Positions 14,348 through 26,359 of a stretch of DNA of 64,000 nucleotides are shown here, one piece after another (the first letter of the stretch is position 1; each line of letters begins with the position of its first letter). The stretch comes from Sphagnum magellanicum (taxonomy: Eukaryota > Streptophyta > Sphagnopsida > Sphagnales > Sphagnaceae): NCBI GenBank assembly GCA_021904315.1, contig CM038908.1, positions 28,753,501 through 28,817,500 on the forward strand. Direction: 5' to 3'. The notes beneath the pieces were generated by a model. It did no database searches. It was not told where the DNA came from and was given only the letters and a program-made list of their open reading frames with translations. The translations under genes were made by a program, and so were the position numbers.

Positions 14348-14440
14348 CCCCTTCCCCACCACCCTCACCCTAAAATGTGCACCCAAGCACCCCTCACCCC
14401 CTCCCCTCATCCCCACCCCCACCTTCCCCTCCCTCCCCCC
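14348..14440 (-). repeat. C-rich tract; G-quadruplex-prone on the minus strand
   Basis: A stretch of about 90 bases almost made of CCC/CCCC runs on the plus strand, so the minus strand has many GGG/GGGG runs with loops of 1-5 bases. It is very unlike the AT-rich surroundings. The minus-strand open frame across it (glycine/arginine rich) is a by-product of this composition, not evidence of a gene. Confidence 0.8.
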
Positions 14441-16380
14441 AAGAAATAAACTAACAAGAGGGGCCCAATTTCTCAATTGGGTGTTTTGAAAGATGACATA
14501 AGGAGTTCTCTCCCTTCCTTGCACATCCAAAATTTAACCTCACTTAGCAAATAAACCCAAGTGAGTCAAGTTTGGTAATCTCCACCCTTGTCTTCAACCC
14601 CTCAACAAAAACACAAGAAAGAAAGAAGGGGACAAAGAAAAAGGAAAAGAAGAGAAAAAAAAATGAAAGCCTACACAACTACATACATTCTAGCTCTATA
14701 CCTTACCCTAAGGTTAGTTGGTTAGTTTCATCATTAAATAATCCTCAAAATAGTGAAACAATGTTTTGTGAAAAAAATATGGAGTTGAAATGTTGAAAAT
14801 CATCATAATAATTATGATAGGCTAAAATTTAAATAATTTCATTACTTTTATGACAATATCATATTATATCATGGAAAAAATAATAATTTCAAAATGGAAA
14901 AAAGAATTATTTTTTTGATTTTTGATTTTTTTTTTGTCGATGTGGAAATTGACCTTAGGATAATGTAAATCATTTCTAAAGATGGGTAGTCTTAGGGTCA
15001 AGTGTAGGTTGAAGAAAACAATTTCATTCATCACAAGAAAATCAATGGTTTCTTGTGTTTCTATTTGTTTTAAGATAACACCACTACCAAGTCTTTCATA
15101 ATTGGCCTTTCTTATTGTTGGGTGGAGATTGGAAGATGTCCCAAGTTGCTCATAGACCTAGTTCACTTTACACAATCACAAATTCACAAAGAAATGAAAA
15201 GCATATGACAAACTCAAATAAGAGTGAGTCAAACCAACACACAAACACACACACACACACACACTCACACTCTAAAGTGCGTAAACAACACTCAACATCC
15301 TCAAGTTTGCCAAATGTCCTCCTCCTAAAGGTCGACACTTGAACCCTACCTTCCCTTATGGGATATATAGGACATAGATGAGGACATGGAATCCAAATGG
15401 AAGGGAGAAAGAAAAGTTGTTGCCATGATTATTTTTCAAACTTTGGCCCTTACACAAGAAGAAGAAGAGTGATGCAAAATTTGCCAACCACCACCACCAC
15501 CATGGACCTCATCCACCACTATTATTTTAGGGCTATGGATGAGCTACATAATTAATAATAACCAAGTAGTCCAAATGTTTGCCCTAAACTACTCATCCCA
15601 ATTCCAAAAGATCACAAAAACTTGAAACATGTTTTGAGTACCATAGTACCATGGCAATTTCAACATTAATTATATTATTTTCAAAAATGTTGAAATGTGG
15701 ATTTTTTTTTCAAAGAATAAACTCTTTGTGAAAGAAAATATTAAATCTTAAGAATATATATATTTTTGAAATGAAAATTTCAAAATTAATTAACTATTCA
15801 AAAAAATTAATTATGTAATTAATGAAATTACATGATTTCACATGTATTGAAGTTACTAATTTTTATGATATGTTATAACATCTCTGTAAGTCTCCATATG
15901 GCTTCTATATCAATAATTAAAAAACCCCTTTGATGATTCCTTATGAAAAATGTTGTTTGAGGAAAATGTTCACCAACAATCACATAGTCATATGCACTAG
16001 CACCTTGAGAATTGCAATTATCATAGAGAGTTTTTTTGCCTTTGAAATCACCATCATTGTGAAGTTTTGTGAGCTTTCTTTGTGTCAAGATTTGTGTGCA
16101 TAGAGGTGGATCATCACACATTGTGGAACTTTGGAGGAAATCATTATTCACTTAGCTTGAAGAAAACTTTGAAAATGACAATGGGAAATAACTATGTTTG
16201 TAGGGATCTATGGATCAACTTGATCAAACTTTGGAAAATGAAAGGTGAAATCACAATGGCATCAAGGTGGGGTGCATGGAGAACCTACCGAGAACAAGGG
16301 AGCAAGGGCATAAGTGATTTTTTTTTATTACTTTGCTCCTTTGCAAATGCATGGTAAAAAAACTTTTAAACATTTATACA
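14441..16380. other. AT-rich intergenic DNA with (AC)n, no gene seen
   Basis: Holds an (AC)n microsatellite at 15,245-15,264. The short open frames include 15,873-16,151 minus and 16,082-16,357 plus. The last may belong to the N-terminal part of the Harbinger relic that follows, but no motif proves it. Confidence 0.5.
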
Positions 16381-16389
16381 AGATGTGTC

Positions 16390-18240
16390 ACGTTATATAT
16401 ATTTGCAAAGACCATATTGCACAAGGAGGCTCAACTTGTTTTCAATCTACAAGTGCATAATTACATTACACAAGCTTGCATATGGGATAAGGGTTGATAT
16501 AATAGATGAATGTTATTGGCCTGCAAAAAATATGACAATGGAACACATGAAATAGTTTGTGCATATTGTAATTACATTTTTTCAACCAAGGTACATGAAA
16601 GAACCCATGAAACTTGACATAAAGAATCAACTCAAAGGAAATGTAAAGAGGGGCTTTCTAGGATGTGTGTGAGCTTCAGTTGTATGCACTATAGCTAGAA
16701 AATTGCCCAATTGGATGACAAATGTAATTTCAAAACAAAGATGGTTCACCGGGTCCATAATTTTGGAGGCAATTATGCACTAGGCACGTTGGATATGACA
16801 CAAATTTTTGAGCTTTTGGGTGGAAACAATGACATTGATGTGGTAGACCATTCATTCATGATTGCAAACTTGCTAAATGGGGTAGGTAGTGACTTGAGGT
16901 TTGAAATGAATGATGATGTTTACCTTTGATATTGTTTTTTGATGAAAGGTGTTTATCCTTAGCAATCTTATTTTGTGCAATTCATACATGAAAGAGGTTG
17001 CACGAAAGAGGTTGCACTTTAAGTGAAAGCACAAGTAGGTGGACAATTTGGATTGTTACAATCATAGTTTTTTTGGATTATGAACGAACTTTAAACATAA
17101 AGTCATATTCAACATTACTATTGTCAAATTTTAAATTATCCATGTTGTAATAGATTCTAGTGAGAGTCATATTTTAAAAAAGGAAGAATTTTAAGAAAAA
17201 AAAGAATTTTTAATCGACTTTTGAAATAAGGACATTTTCCTTTCAAGACTATTGCATTCAAATACGCCTTGGTGTTGTTTCATTGTCGCCTCCATTTCGT
17301 TCTTGTGCCTCCTTAAATACCTATGCTACCTACACATGGAAAACCATGCACTTGGTAAAGCTTCAACATTCAAACTTACTTCACAACCTTGGGTTATTCT
17401 TGATCTTTAGACGAGTGAGATTAAAACCCACTACAAACTTCCCAAGTGGTCCAAGGCCTTGTCACTTGAGATTATCATCTCATGGCTTTCAATTTAATCA
17501 CAGTCTTCGTCTATACATATATATTTTTCATGCATATAAAGTTTATTTATGAATTCAAAAACCATGACATATTAATGTCAAAATTGAAATTAAAAAAATA
17601 GTCCCACGTCAAATGAGGTGTGTGAAAGTAAATTATATTGAAAATTTCCCAATACAAAAATAAATGACTTAAAAAATATCTCATTTTACTTATTCAAAGG
17701 TCATTTCACATTCAAATTTTCAAATTTTAACATGATGTTTTTGACCAATCACATGTTTACATATATTTATAAGGTGTTTTACCATTATTTTAACCATAAG
17801 CATAGGGGAATGTGCATTGAATAACATAGTTTGTTAATTAGCTAGTGTAAACTTTAAGCTTTCAAATGTTACTTTTGAACTACCTAACCATGTTTTCACC
17901 TTCATATAAAAAAGTGCAAGATAATATGTATACAAATTTTTGGTGTTTTGTAGTCATTCAAAAGTTGAAACCTATGCAAGTTGTGGCAAATGGATGCAAT
18001 TTATGAATTCATGATTTGTTGTACAATATTGCATAACATGATTATTGAAGATGAATGAGAACAAAATGTGTAGCCATTGTTTGATGGAAAAAATGCATGT
18101 CACTTCAAAAAATTGTTTGACCTTCCATGCATATATGGGAGGCACAAAGTCACTAGAGAATTTGCTAGCTCATTACAATTTGAAAACAAATTTGGTGGAA
18201 CATTTGTGAGTCAAGAAAAGTTTCAATGTTGGATGAAATA
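16390..18240 (+). mobile_element. Degenerate PIF/Harbinger (DDE_Tnp_4-type) transposase, interrupted
   Basis: Blocks in the order expected for a plant Harbinger transposase appear on the plus strand. 'LAYGIRVDIIDECYWPAKN' lies at about 16,474-16,530, then 'FVHIVITFFQPRYMKEPM'. 'CMHYS' near 16,680 stands where the family has 'DCMHW', with the first catalytic Asp missing. 'FELLGGNNDIDVVDHS' (about 16,810-16,855) covers the second Asp region. A 'FGLLQS' block is at about 17,050. After a gap of about 880 bases the frame resumes with 'CKLWQMDAIYEFMICC' and 'CTILHNMIIEDE' (18,020-18,055), the family's C-terminal signature, ending near 18,240. Stops and frame changes show it is dead. Assignment is from remembered motifs. 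Confidence 0.75.
17070..17945. mobile_element. Unclassified insert inside the Harbinger relic
   Basis: The Harbinger reading is broken between 'FGLLQS' (ends about 17,065) and 'VVIQK...CKLWQMD' (starts about 17,948), which are adjacent in intact family members. The intervening stretch of about 880 bp does not encode transposase. Its middle (17,270-17,510) has more GC and CpG than its flanks. I saw no clear terminal repeat or target duplication, so the exact ends are uncertain. Confidence 0.5.
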
Positions 18241-20750
18241 AAATTCTTGTAATTTTTTGTTTGCCATTGTCATGTTGTTTTGCATTATTTCAATTTTGCA
18301 TTGTTTATGCATGCTACTTGGATTGTTTCAATTTTGTTTTGTTTGTGCATGCCAAAAATGTCTATCAACACTATTGTGTGAGTCCTTTAGAGTTTGCAAT
18401 GTGCTTTGTTGCAAATTGATCATAGAGCAAGAGGGGTCAAGATGGTTTTCAAAGGGTTAGGATGTTTGAAGAGGGGGTTGAAATCGTAGTCATTGTCATC
18501 ATGTGAATCTTGGTTCCAAAGAATCACTAGTCAAGAATCGACCATCCAAAATTTCAAAAGCTTCAAATTTGATTCAAATGAAAATATTGAGAATCATTAC
18601 ATGCAACTTGAATTGAATTCAAGTTCCTAAATTTGATTCAAATACAATGAATGAATTCAAATTCAATTGAAGAAATATGAATTGCAAATTGGTACATAAG
18701 ATATTGAAAATTTTCTTGTAATTATGTTGTTGACAAAAAACCCTTTAAAAGCATATAAATATGCAAAAGACAAAAAAAAATGTCTATCCTTCTATACTTC
18801 GAAACTGACAAAAAAAATTTCAAATTGGAATTATTCAAAGGATGACTTATGGAATGTAAAGTTGTCCTATTTAAACTAGTTCTCATGAATCGTCTTCATT
18901 GGAATAATAATAATTAATTTTAAGGATTCCATTTTGAAAAGGAAAAAAATTCCAAAAATGTTTTTCATTTTTCTTCACAAAAAAAAATCAAGTTTGAAAA
19001 AAGTTTCAACATTTTAAAAAATAATATAAATTATTTGCCAAAACCACCAAGGGACTATGGTAGATATATGTTTCTACCATGATGCAATCCTTACAAATGA
19101 TTTAGATCATATTATATTCAAGGGTTTATTTTTAGACTCTTTTCCATTCAATATCTTTTTCACCTAGAGACACTATTTTTAGATATGATTTGGGTCACAA
19201 ATTCTTGGGGTGGGATTTCATTCAAACCCTTTGCACATCAACCCCCCCCCCCCCCACAAATTGTTGCTCAAATCCCTCTCCCCCATGAACCAATGTTTGG
19301 TTTGATGTTGGGAATAGTAGGCTAATTACTTTACCCACAAAACACTCCCCAAAGTGCTCCTTAGATCTCTCCATGAATCATGATGCATGCACACTAGGTA
19401 CTTATATAATTATTATGAGCCAAAAATAATGTACATACTACACCCTTGTTCTTCTTTGAGCATGTTTTATTAATAGAAATATATTGCAAAAATCACAATA
19501 ATCTACCCACCTATGAATAAAATTATATTGTACTCAAATTCTCCATGGCAATAGGTATAGAGAAAAATAATAATCACATGGGAGTTATTGAACTTCCATT
19601 TTTTAATCATTTCTCATCAAGAAGGTAGTTGTATTTAGTAGGAATGTGTGAGGGTGGTGGGTAGTTTTTTAAAAAGAAAATTATTATTTATTTATTAATA
19701 TTATTTTCTTTTTTTTCCCCCTCTTAAATTTTAAAGAAAACCTTTATTTTTCAAAATGTCCAAAATCTTTAGGTTGCCCAAACTAGTGTTGGGGTGTGTC
19801 TCTCTTTTTTGGAACTTGGACCTGGTGGATACGGGTAGGGTATATGTATATACCCTCCATGGGTAGTTCTCAAAAGAAAAAACAAAAATCAAAGAACCAC
19901 ACAACATGGGTCCAAAAACCTTTGTCCCTAAAGATTGTGAAGCCTAAAGTCCAAAAAAACCTCCCTCTTCTTGACACCATGCCTTTACAATGCAAGTTAT
20001 CTTAACAAGTTTTGGGATTGGGAAAAGGAGGAAAAAATAAAATAAAATATATTGATAATAATAATAATAATAATAATTAATAATAACAATAATATGTCTA
20101 CAAATTTTATATGTGTATCTCATAAAGACACACATACACTTTGCATGTCAATCATATAATAAAATTGTTGGTGTTTGTGTGTTTGATCAAGTCATCATAT
20201 AGAGTATAGACTTTCCTACAAACTTAACCCCATTATTTATGTCTCTTATTAGTAGCCTACCCAACTCTCTCACCCTTTTAAGACCTACCTCCCTCCCTCT
20301 TCTTTCACTCCTTTTGAAAGCCTATAGCTACACACACTACCATATTCCCCCCTTCCAACCTCCACACATAGGTACCAACTTTTAAAATTAAAGTAATTCA
20401 ATTTTAATTTTGTGATATATAAAAATTTGGCAAAACTTTTTCAAAGATACCAAAATTACTCAAATTTATGCTAGAAAAACAAATATCTCCAAAAATTTTC
20501 AATATGCAATAAGATGTTCGTTGCTATATGTTTGCTTATAACATGTTGGGCTTATACAACGTTCTTCTCCCCATGCAAGGAAAATCATACTTGTTGGAAA
20601 TCAAGATGCTTACCCATTTTGGGCTTACCCATTAGTTCTCCGGATGCATAGAAAATAATACATTGTTGAAAATCAGGATGCTTAACTTGTGACACCTAAG
20701 ACAAACCCTAAATTTCAGTTTATCCAAAGAAGTGGTCTAAACATATGAAC
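18241..20750. other. AT-rich intergenic DNA with simple repeats, no gene seen
   Basis: Contains a 14-base C run (19,242-19,255) and an (AAT)n tract (20,055-20,078). Open frames at 18,257-18,460 and 19,796-20,005 have no recognisable domain. No RNA gene was seen. Confidence 0.55.
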
Positions 20751-21925
20751 TATAGCTCTACACACATGAAATGTGTGCATGCTTGTAAGTGAAGAAGCAC
20801 TCTTTATGTGTGTGAGGTTCATGCTCAGCACACTTGCAGGATTGCAACAAAGGCTACATTTGCACGAGGAAAACATGCAATCCTCCTCTCCCCTTAGTAG
20901 TAAAAGAACTCACAAGAATTTTTGGTGCTGCCCTGCCTGCACTTTGACCACCGACCTCTTCACAGTGGACCCATTTGATAGTCTCGTCCCTTGTAGACGG
21001 TTAATTGAAAAAATGGGTCATCAGATTTCCTTGGAGAAACTCTGCTTGATCTCAGAGAAACCTTTCTCCATCTCTCTTCCATCTCCCTCAATCAATCACG
21101 TCGGGAATTGAGTATTTCCTGGTCTCACCAGTGAAATTGTTGGGGTTTCAATACATGCCATTGCCTGGAATTTCCCTCCAATCTGAAGCTCTTCCTTGTC
21201 TGTTCACTGTTTCATTAGTTGAAAAAGAAGCCACAGCGACAAAGGTTGCCCTGTGCTTGCTTAGTACTCTTGGTCCAGTTAGTCTTGTGGAAGACAAAAG
21301 TTTCAGAGACATAGAGCAGCATGGATCTGTCCTTTAGCTAGGACTTGATTTCCGATGCTGCTAGACCTGAGATTAAGAAGACTGCGATGAAACTGTGAAG
21401 ATCAGAACCAAGTAGGTCACTAATTTGTCACCAGCTCCAGCAACTGGACTGAGGATCAGGAACCTGGCAGGAAAAAAACAACTGAACACAAGGGCTGATG
21501 AGGAGTATAAGGCAAACCGGAGATTGACTTTGAAGCCACAAAATTGAAAGCAGATCAACTTTGAATTAAACCTGGGAAAAAAAAAATACAACCACAAAGA
21601 ATAACAACGATAATGACAACAACAGATTGCACATGGTCAAGCAACTGAAACACAGCAACAGAAAATGCAAGCATGCATGCATTTGAACAATCTTGCAAAG
21701 TGAAACCTTGAAGCAAATTTGCAAGGTCTGTGTAACCCTCAATAAAGGATATAGATTTTCTTGATTTAGCAGTAAGGGTGACCCCTAAGAATGAAAACCT
21801 GCAATACCACCATGAGAAGAACAGAACAGAACTCATTTTGGAGAGTCAGTTCTGATCCTCTCAGGATTGAGAGGTGAGTATCACTCACACGATCTGTGGA
21901 AGTGATGAACATAATAGCTTGCTTT
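20751..21925. other. Less AT-rich stretch with short open frames of unknown nature
   Basis: Composition shifts toward genic DNA. Short plus-strand frames lie at 20,773-21,111 and 21,131-21,337, and a minus-strand frame at 21,555-21,836. The minus-strand sequence has splice-acceptor-like sites with pyrimidine tracts, for example near 21,470 ('tttttttcctgccag'). I could not build a phase-consistent gene or recognise a protein. It may be 3' untranslated sequence or 3' exons of the J-protein gene immediately upstream on the minus strand, or remnants of another gene. Confidence 0.35.
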
Positions 21926-23322
21926 CTACTCTATGCCTAATAATCTTTTCCTCTCAACCCCAATCCAAGTTCTGTGTCCGAGCCATTTGTGAAGCTCGCT
22001 AAGCTTCAAATCACTAAGCCTACCCTCAAGCATCAAGAGCGACCGCAAATCCAATAGGCCATGATTATAAGAAGGGGGTCTGCCATTAGGAGGCATCTTT
22101 TGGAGTGCCACTTCCTCGACTGATTCCAGCTTCTTCCCAAAGGCAGTGCCGGCCATATATGCATAGTTGAGGCTGCTGCTGCTATTTCCGATCATAGATC
22201 TATGACTGCCATTGTCACGTGGAACAGAAACAACAATAGCAGGAGCTGGTTTATCATTGGTGTGTCTTTGTGCTTGTTTGACGTTCTTCCTTGAGCATTG
22301 AGGAGGAGCCTTTTCATGGGTGTCTAAATCAATCTACATACATCAGGAAAAAAACACCGCACACCACATTCAAGTGTCAATAAGAAGTCTAGCATGTGAA
22401 GAAAGCACGAATAATAATTTTAGCTCAAAATCTTCAATGATTCATTTGCATGTGAAGAATAGAAAGACACAAAATCAAGTTATGATCTGCATGTGAATAT
22501 AGGCAAAATTGAGAGCATGCGTAGTGCACAGACAGACAGACAGACAGAGCCATGACACATACATACCCCCACATATTTTTTGGTTGGCCATATGGATTCT
22601 GCTATGTGATCTGCAAACAAGAATAACGGCACCGCCACCCTGCAAAACCCTAAACCTCAGATTCAACTCTGAAACAACACTTCTTTCACAACACCACCAA
22701 AATTCCAATTCTTGTGTAAAACCACAGATACAAATCAATAGCAAGCAATTCAATGGCAATCCGAGAACCCCAAGACAAAAGAAGCAAGTGCGGCAACGAG
22801 GAGCACGGTACAAGAAAGAGCAGGGATGATGTGACCTAGAAAAAATTGCATTGAAAACCCTTACCCTAGAAAAATTGCATTGAAAATCCTCTCTCTCCGT
22901 TCAGGTCCAGAAAGTTCGGAATTCCAACGAACACCACCAGTGTTGTTCCTCTCCCCATAGAAAGTGCTTGATGATTCAGTGGCTCTCCCATATGTGGTAT
23001 ACCCTTCTTGCGTACGCCTGTAATACCGCCTCTTCGGAGGCCCTTCAGATCTATCGTAACCAGCAGGATGATGGTGGTGATGGTGATGGTAGTGTGCTCT
23101 ATCGTAAGCAGCTCTCTTCACTTCATCTCCCAGCACTTCATAAGCCTCTGAAACTTCCTTGAATCTATGACCAGCTGCTTCTCTGAAAGAAGAGGAGGAA
23201 TTGTTACCAACATGTCTGTCCGGATGGAACTGTAACGCTAGCTTTCTGAACGCTTGCTTCACGTCACTGATATTTGCGTCCTTGGCAATCCCCAGCACCT
23301 TGTAGTAGTCAATCTTCTTCAT
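21926..23322 (-). CDS. J-domain (DnaJ/HSP40) protein, DNAJ72-like N-terminus
   Basis: Three exons, complement of 21926..22333, 22567..22639 and 22865..23322, encode about 312 aa. Junctions are phase-consistent with GT-AG introns: exon 1 ends in phase 2 before GTAAGG, exon 2 ends in phase 0 before GTATGT. The J domain is at the extreme N-terminus (residues 4-76): 'DYYKVLG', helix II '[14 protein letters not shown]' with the HPD triad at 33-35 that stimulates Hsp70 ATPase, and '[13 protein letters not shown]'. A seven-His run follows (79-85), then a basic linker. Exon 2 begins with a hydrophobic stretch ('[14 protein letters not shown]') that could be a membrane anchor as in Arabidopsis DNAJ72, though it is short. 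The C-terminal 135 residues are not recognised. There is no G/F domain or zinc finger, so it is a class III (type C) J protein. The J domain is certain; the exon 3 end is the least certain part. Confidence 0.8.
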
Positions 23323-24229
23323 AACCCCGGCTGTTGCTGCTGTCTGCTTTCCTTTCGCACATAGGTAGCTCTTTGGGTTCTTTTCTGTCTGTTTTTTCTC
23401 GAAATCCTAATCTATTCTTCTCGACACAATCATGGTCCAACTCCCAATTGCGCAATCGCAGAAGATGGGTTGTCGCAGAATCATCTGATCTCTATTGGGT
23501 TTGGCTCTGATTCTGCTGCATTCAGTCGGTGGTGCTTCCAATCGTCAGGCGTTTCTTCCGTTCTCGAACCCTAATCTACTTGTGGATCAGAGGTGTGAGT
23601 CGTGTTCTCAAAAACAGGGTATATTCCTGTTAAGTGTTTATGGTTTGTTGGCACGTTTCTGTTGCAACAAGATTGCTGCCACCTTTTTTGCAATCCCTTA
23701 AGACTTGAATTTCTTCAGAGCAACTTTTTGGATTCTCACTTTCTGCATGATGTCATGGCAGAATCACCTCATTGTTTCTGTAGGATGATGCAGAACTTTC
23801 AGAAAAAAGTTGGCAGAGTTTTTGGGGGAGTTGCCAATTGATTTAGGGTTGGCAAAGTTTGTCAGGTTTTTTGGGGTAGTTGTCAATTGATTTGGAACTA
23901 GGAATAATAAGACTAACCCTGGTCTTGTGGTTGTGGGCATGTTGAAAAAGGTATGTGGATGGTAGTGGGATGACATGTGGCATTTCTCTATCTCTGGGAT
24001 GAGGAGGACATCATAATGGCTATGGAGTGGCCATCTTTCTGCCTTATAGTTTGCATTTGAACTCTTTTTGGTAAAAGAAACTCCTGTGGTAACCCGTAAC
24101 CTCCAATGCTCATTGCTCAAAACGCCACTTGTGGGTCATCCTTCTGGAACAGGCTGACCTTGGTGTTTGATTCCCTGATTCTGGTTGTGTTCTGCAGTGA
24201 GCAAAATTTTGATATCTCTCTACCAAGCA
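23323..24229. other. Upstream region of the J-protein gene
   Basis: The first few hundred bases should hold the minus-strand promoter and 5' leader of the J-protein gene. The stretch is richer in CpG than the window average. The open frames at 23,495-23,701 and 23,602-23,841 show no motif I recognise. Part of it may belong to the decayed 5' end of the Lon pseudogene. Confidence 0.4.
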
Positions 24230-25690
24230 CAACAGATCCTGGATTGTGAGCATTATGGCTTTCAGAATGTAAAAGAGCAGATTCTTTGAGTTTTTATTGC
24301 TGTTGGGAAGATGTTTGGGAACAGCTCAAGGTCTGCTATTTAGTGAAACTATTTTTTTCCTTCGGTTCCTGTGTAAAGGACCCATGCCTTAGGCAAATTG
24401 TATGCATGTAGGATGCCCATTTTGGTCAGTCTTGTGGAGAAAGGTGTGTACTAAGGGTTGTGCTTGGCAGGGTCATTGCTGGACATATGTGGGGTGCTAT
24501 GCCTGGGAAGATGGTGCCATGTCTCAAAGAAAGTCACTGTCACTGCCCAATCCACTGGTTCTGATTGATGAGAATGACAAGGTAATGTATAACCTGCATT
24601 TCTTGAAAAACCCTATATTCTGTTCTAATGTATTGCAGGCATTATTAGTTGATGCATTAGTCTGAAAAGCAAAAGACTTTGGGAGTCATACCATATGGAT
24701 GGTTGCATAAGACATTCCCCATCTGGTAGGTTACATCACAGATGAGAAGATACACATTGCCTGTGATTACCTGGGAAAAAGTCTGCTCATGAAGGCTTAG
24801 GAATTAAGCCTGAGCAGATGCTGTCAGCTTTGTCAAGTTCAGGAGATGATATTGACCTCTTTAATTGTGAATCCCAATTTGCATGTTGAAGTGTTTCAGT
24901 ACTTTTGCCGTGAAATCTCTTGTTCACTCTTGGACTTTAGTTGATTGTGAATGAGGTCAATCCTTTGGGAGGCTTTCATGATGCAGTTGGACTCCTCAAG
25001 TGATGAGATATTGCATTGACTCTTTGAGTTTTTGCTGTTAATGACTTGGGTGCAGGAACTGGGAGATGCTGTGAGAGAGAATGCACCTACAGCCCAAGAG
25101 AAGGTGGTGGTTAATGATTCTAACCTTTCAGACTACATTGGCAACCCCCTGTGTTTCAGAGTGATCATCTTTAGTATTAGCAAACCCCCATTGGTGTTGT
25201 TATGTGCTCAGCTTGGCCTGGACAAGGATGTGGCAATGACTGGTGAAGTGACTCTTACAGGCCAGGTGGTCCTGCCCATTGGAGGAGTACATTTGCTATT
25301 ATCCATTCATGGTTTTTTTTTTCTCTTTCTTTGGTATTATTTGGTGTCTATAATTTGTTTTTCCCCCCTTTTGCATGCTTTGCATGGTCTGTGTGCACTT
25401 TTCAGCTCTAATTTTACCTTCTTCAATGCCTTGCAACTGTATTATTCCTTGATTATGGTGATGTTCTTGGTTGATTTTTGTTCTTCGTTCTTACCCACCC
25501 ACCTACTCGAGGAGTCCCATTTTGTGGAATTTGTTTCCTGCTATCATATGGAGGACATCATCGTTACTGTTGAGTCATGTGAAAATGGAATGCCTATCTC
25601 ATCAGGGAATCACCCGAAGGTTTCCAGAAAGAGATGCCCACCATTGTTTCTGTATGGATTTGAATGAGAAGATGGATGTGGGGTGTTTGA
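24230..25690 (+). pseudogene. Broken Lon protease gene copy (AAA+ and protease domains)
   Basis: Plus-strand fragments follow the order of a Lon protease. 'LDCEHYGFQNVKEQIL' (about 24,236-24,285) precedes the ATPase. 'CAWQGHCWTYVG' near 24,460-24,500 stands for the family's 'IKGHRRTYVG'. 'NPLVLIDENDK' (24,549-24,581) is the Walker B block and is followed at once by a GT donor. 'VGYITDEKIHIACDYLGK' (about 24,726-24,779) and 'GIKPEQM' follow. 'KVVVNDSNLSDYIGNP' (about 25,100-25,150) opens the protease part. 'DVAMTGEVTLTGQVVLPIGG' (about 25,225-25,287) is the segment after the catalytic Ser. Stops and frame shifts lie between blocks; the Walker A and 'GPSAG' catalytic-Ser motifs are not seen. 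Intron-like breaks after Walker B and after 'LPIGG' (resuming near 25,598 at 'ITRRFPERDA') argue for a duplicated genomic copy rather than a retrocopy. Confidence 0.7.
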
Positions 25691-26359
25691 AGCCATCTCA
25701 AGAAGCCCGGGCTTATGACTTATGACTAGTAAGAGTTTCTGCTGATTGTGAGTGATTGGGTACAGTAGTCTTTCACTATTATATGTTGATGGATTTAGGA
25801 TTTAGGGAAACGTAAGTACAGTATGTTGGATTTGATAAACATTGCTAGAGGCTCAAATGTTGGAGTATGGGTAGAGCTCTTTTGGGTAGAGCTGCTGTGA
25901 GGCAGAGCTGAGTGTGGGGCCCTTATTTTAGTAAAGCCCGTAGTCTCGAGCTTGAGCTACCACTTAATTAATCACCTAGGATTGATGTTGTTGGGGAAGG
26001 CACACATGCACAACCAAATTTCTGTAGAGGATTCAATAGCAATTGGCCACAAAGGGTGATGATGTAGTAGAGAATGGGCACCTTCATACCCGACTATGGT
26101 GTGATAATGTACTGGAGAAGGCACCCGAGATGAGCTCTTAGGGTGAGACAGATAGCTTCTAGGGCGAGTGAGGTAGCCATAGTTCCCTGTGCCTGAGAAC
26201 AAATGAATGCCTGCTGGCCCTAAGCCTTCCCCTAGGTAAAAAACTGACCTAATTTTAGGTATGAATCTTCTGCATCTGGAAGGGTTCCCCTTCAGACAGT
26301 TTGAAGAACTGGGGATCCTTACATTGTCTTCTTCCTTTTACACCTCCACTCCTTCCTCT
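25691..26359. other. Intergenic, no gene seen
   Basis: Follows the Lon pseudogene. The minus-strand frame at 25,972-26,202 has no recognisable domain. Composition is intermediate between the gene block and the AT-rich flanks. Confidence 0.4.

Noticed and set aside
14282-14530. Glycine-rich minus-strand frame
   Set aside because: It results from the C-rich tract; no start context, splice sites or homology.
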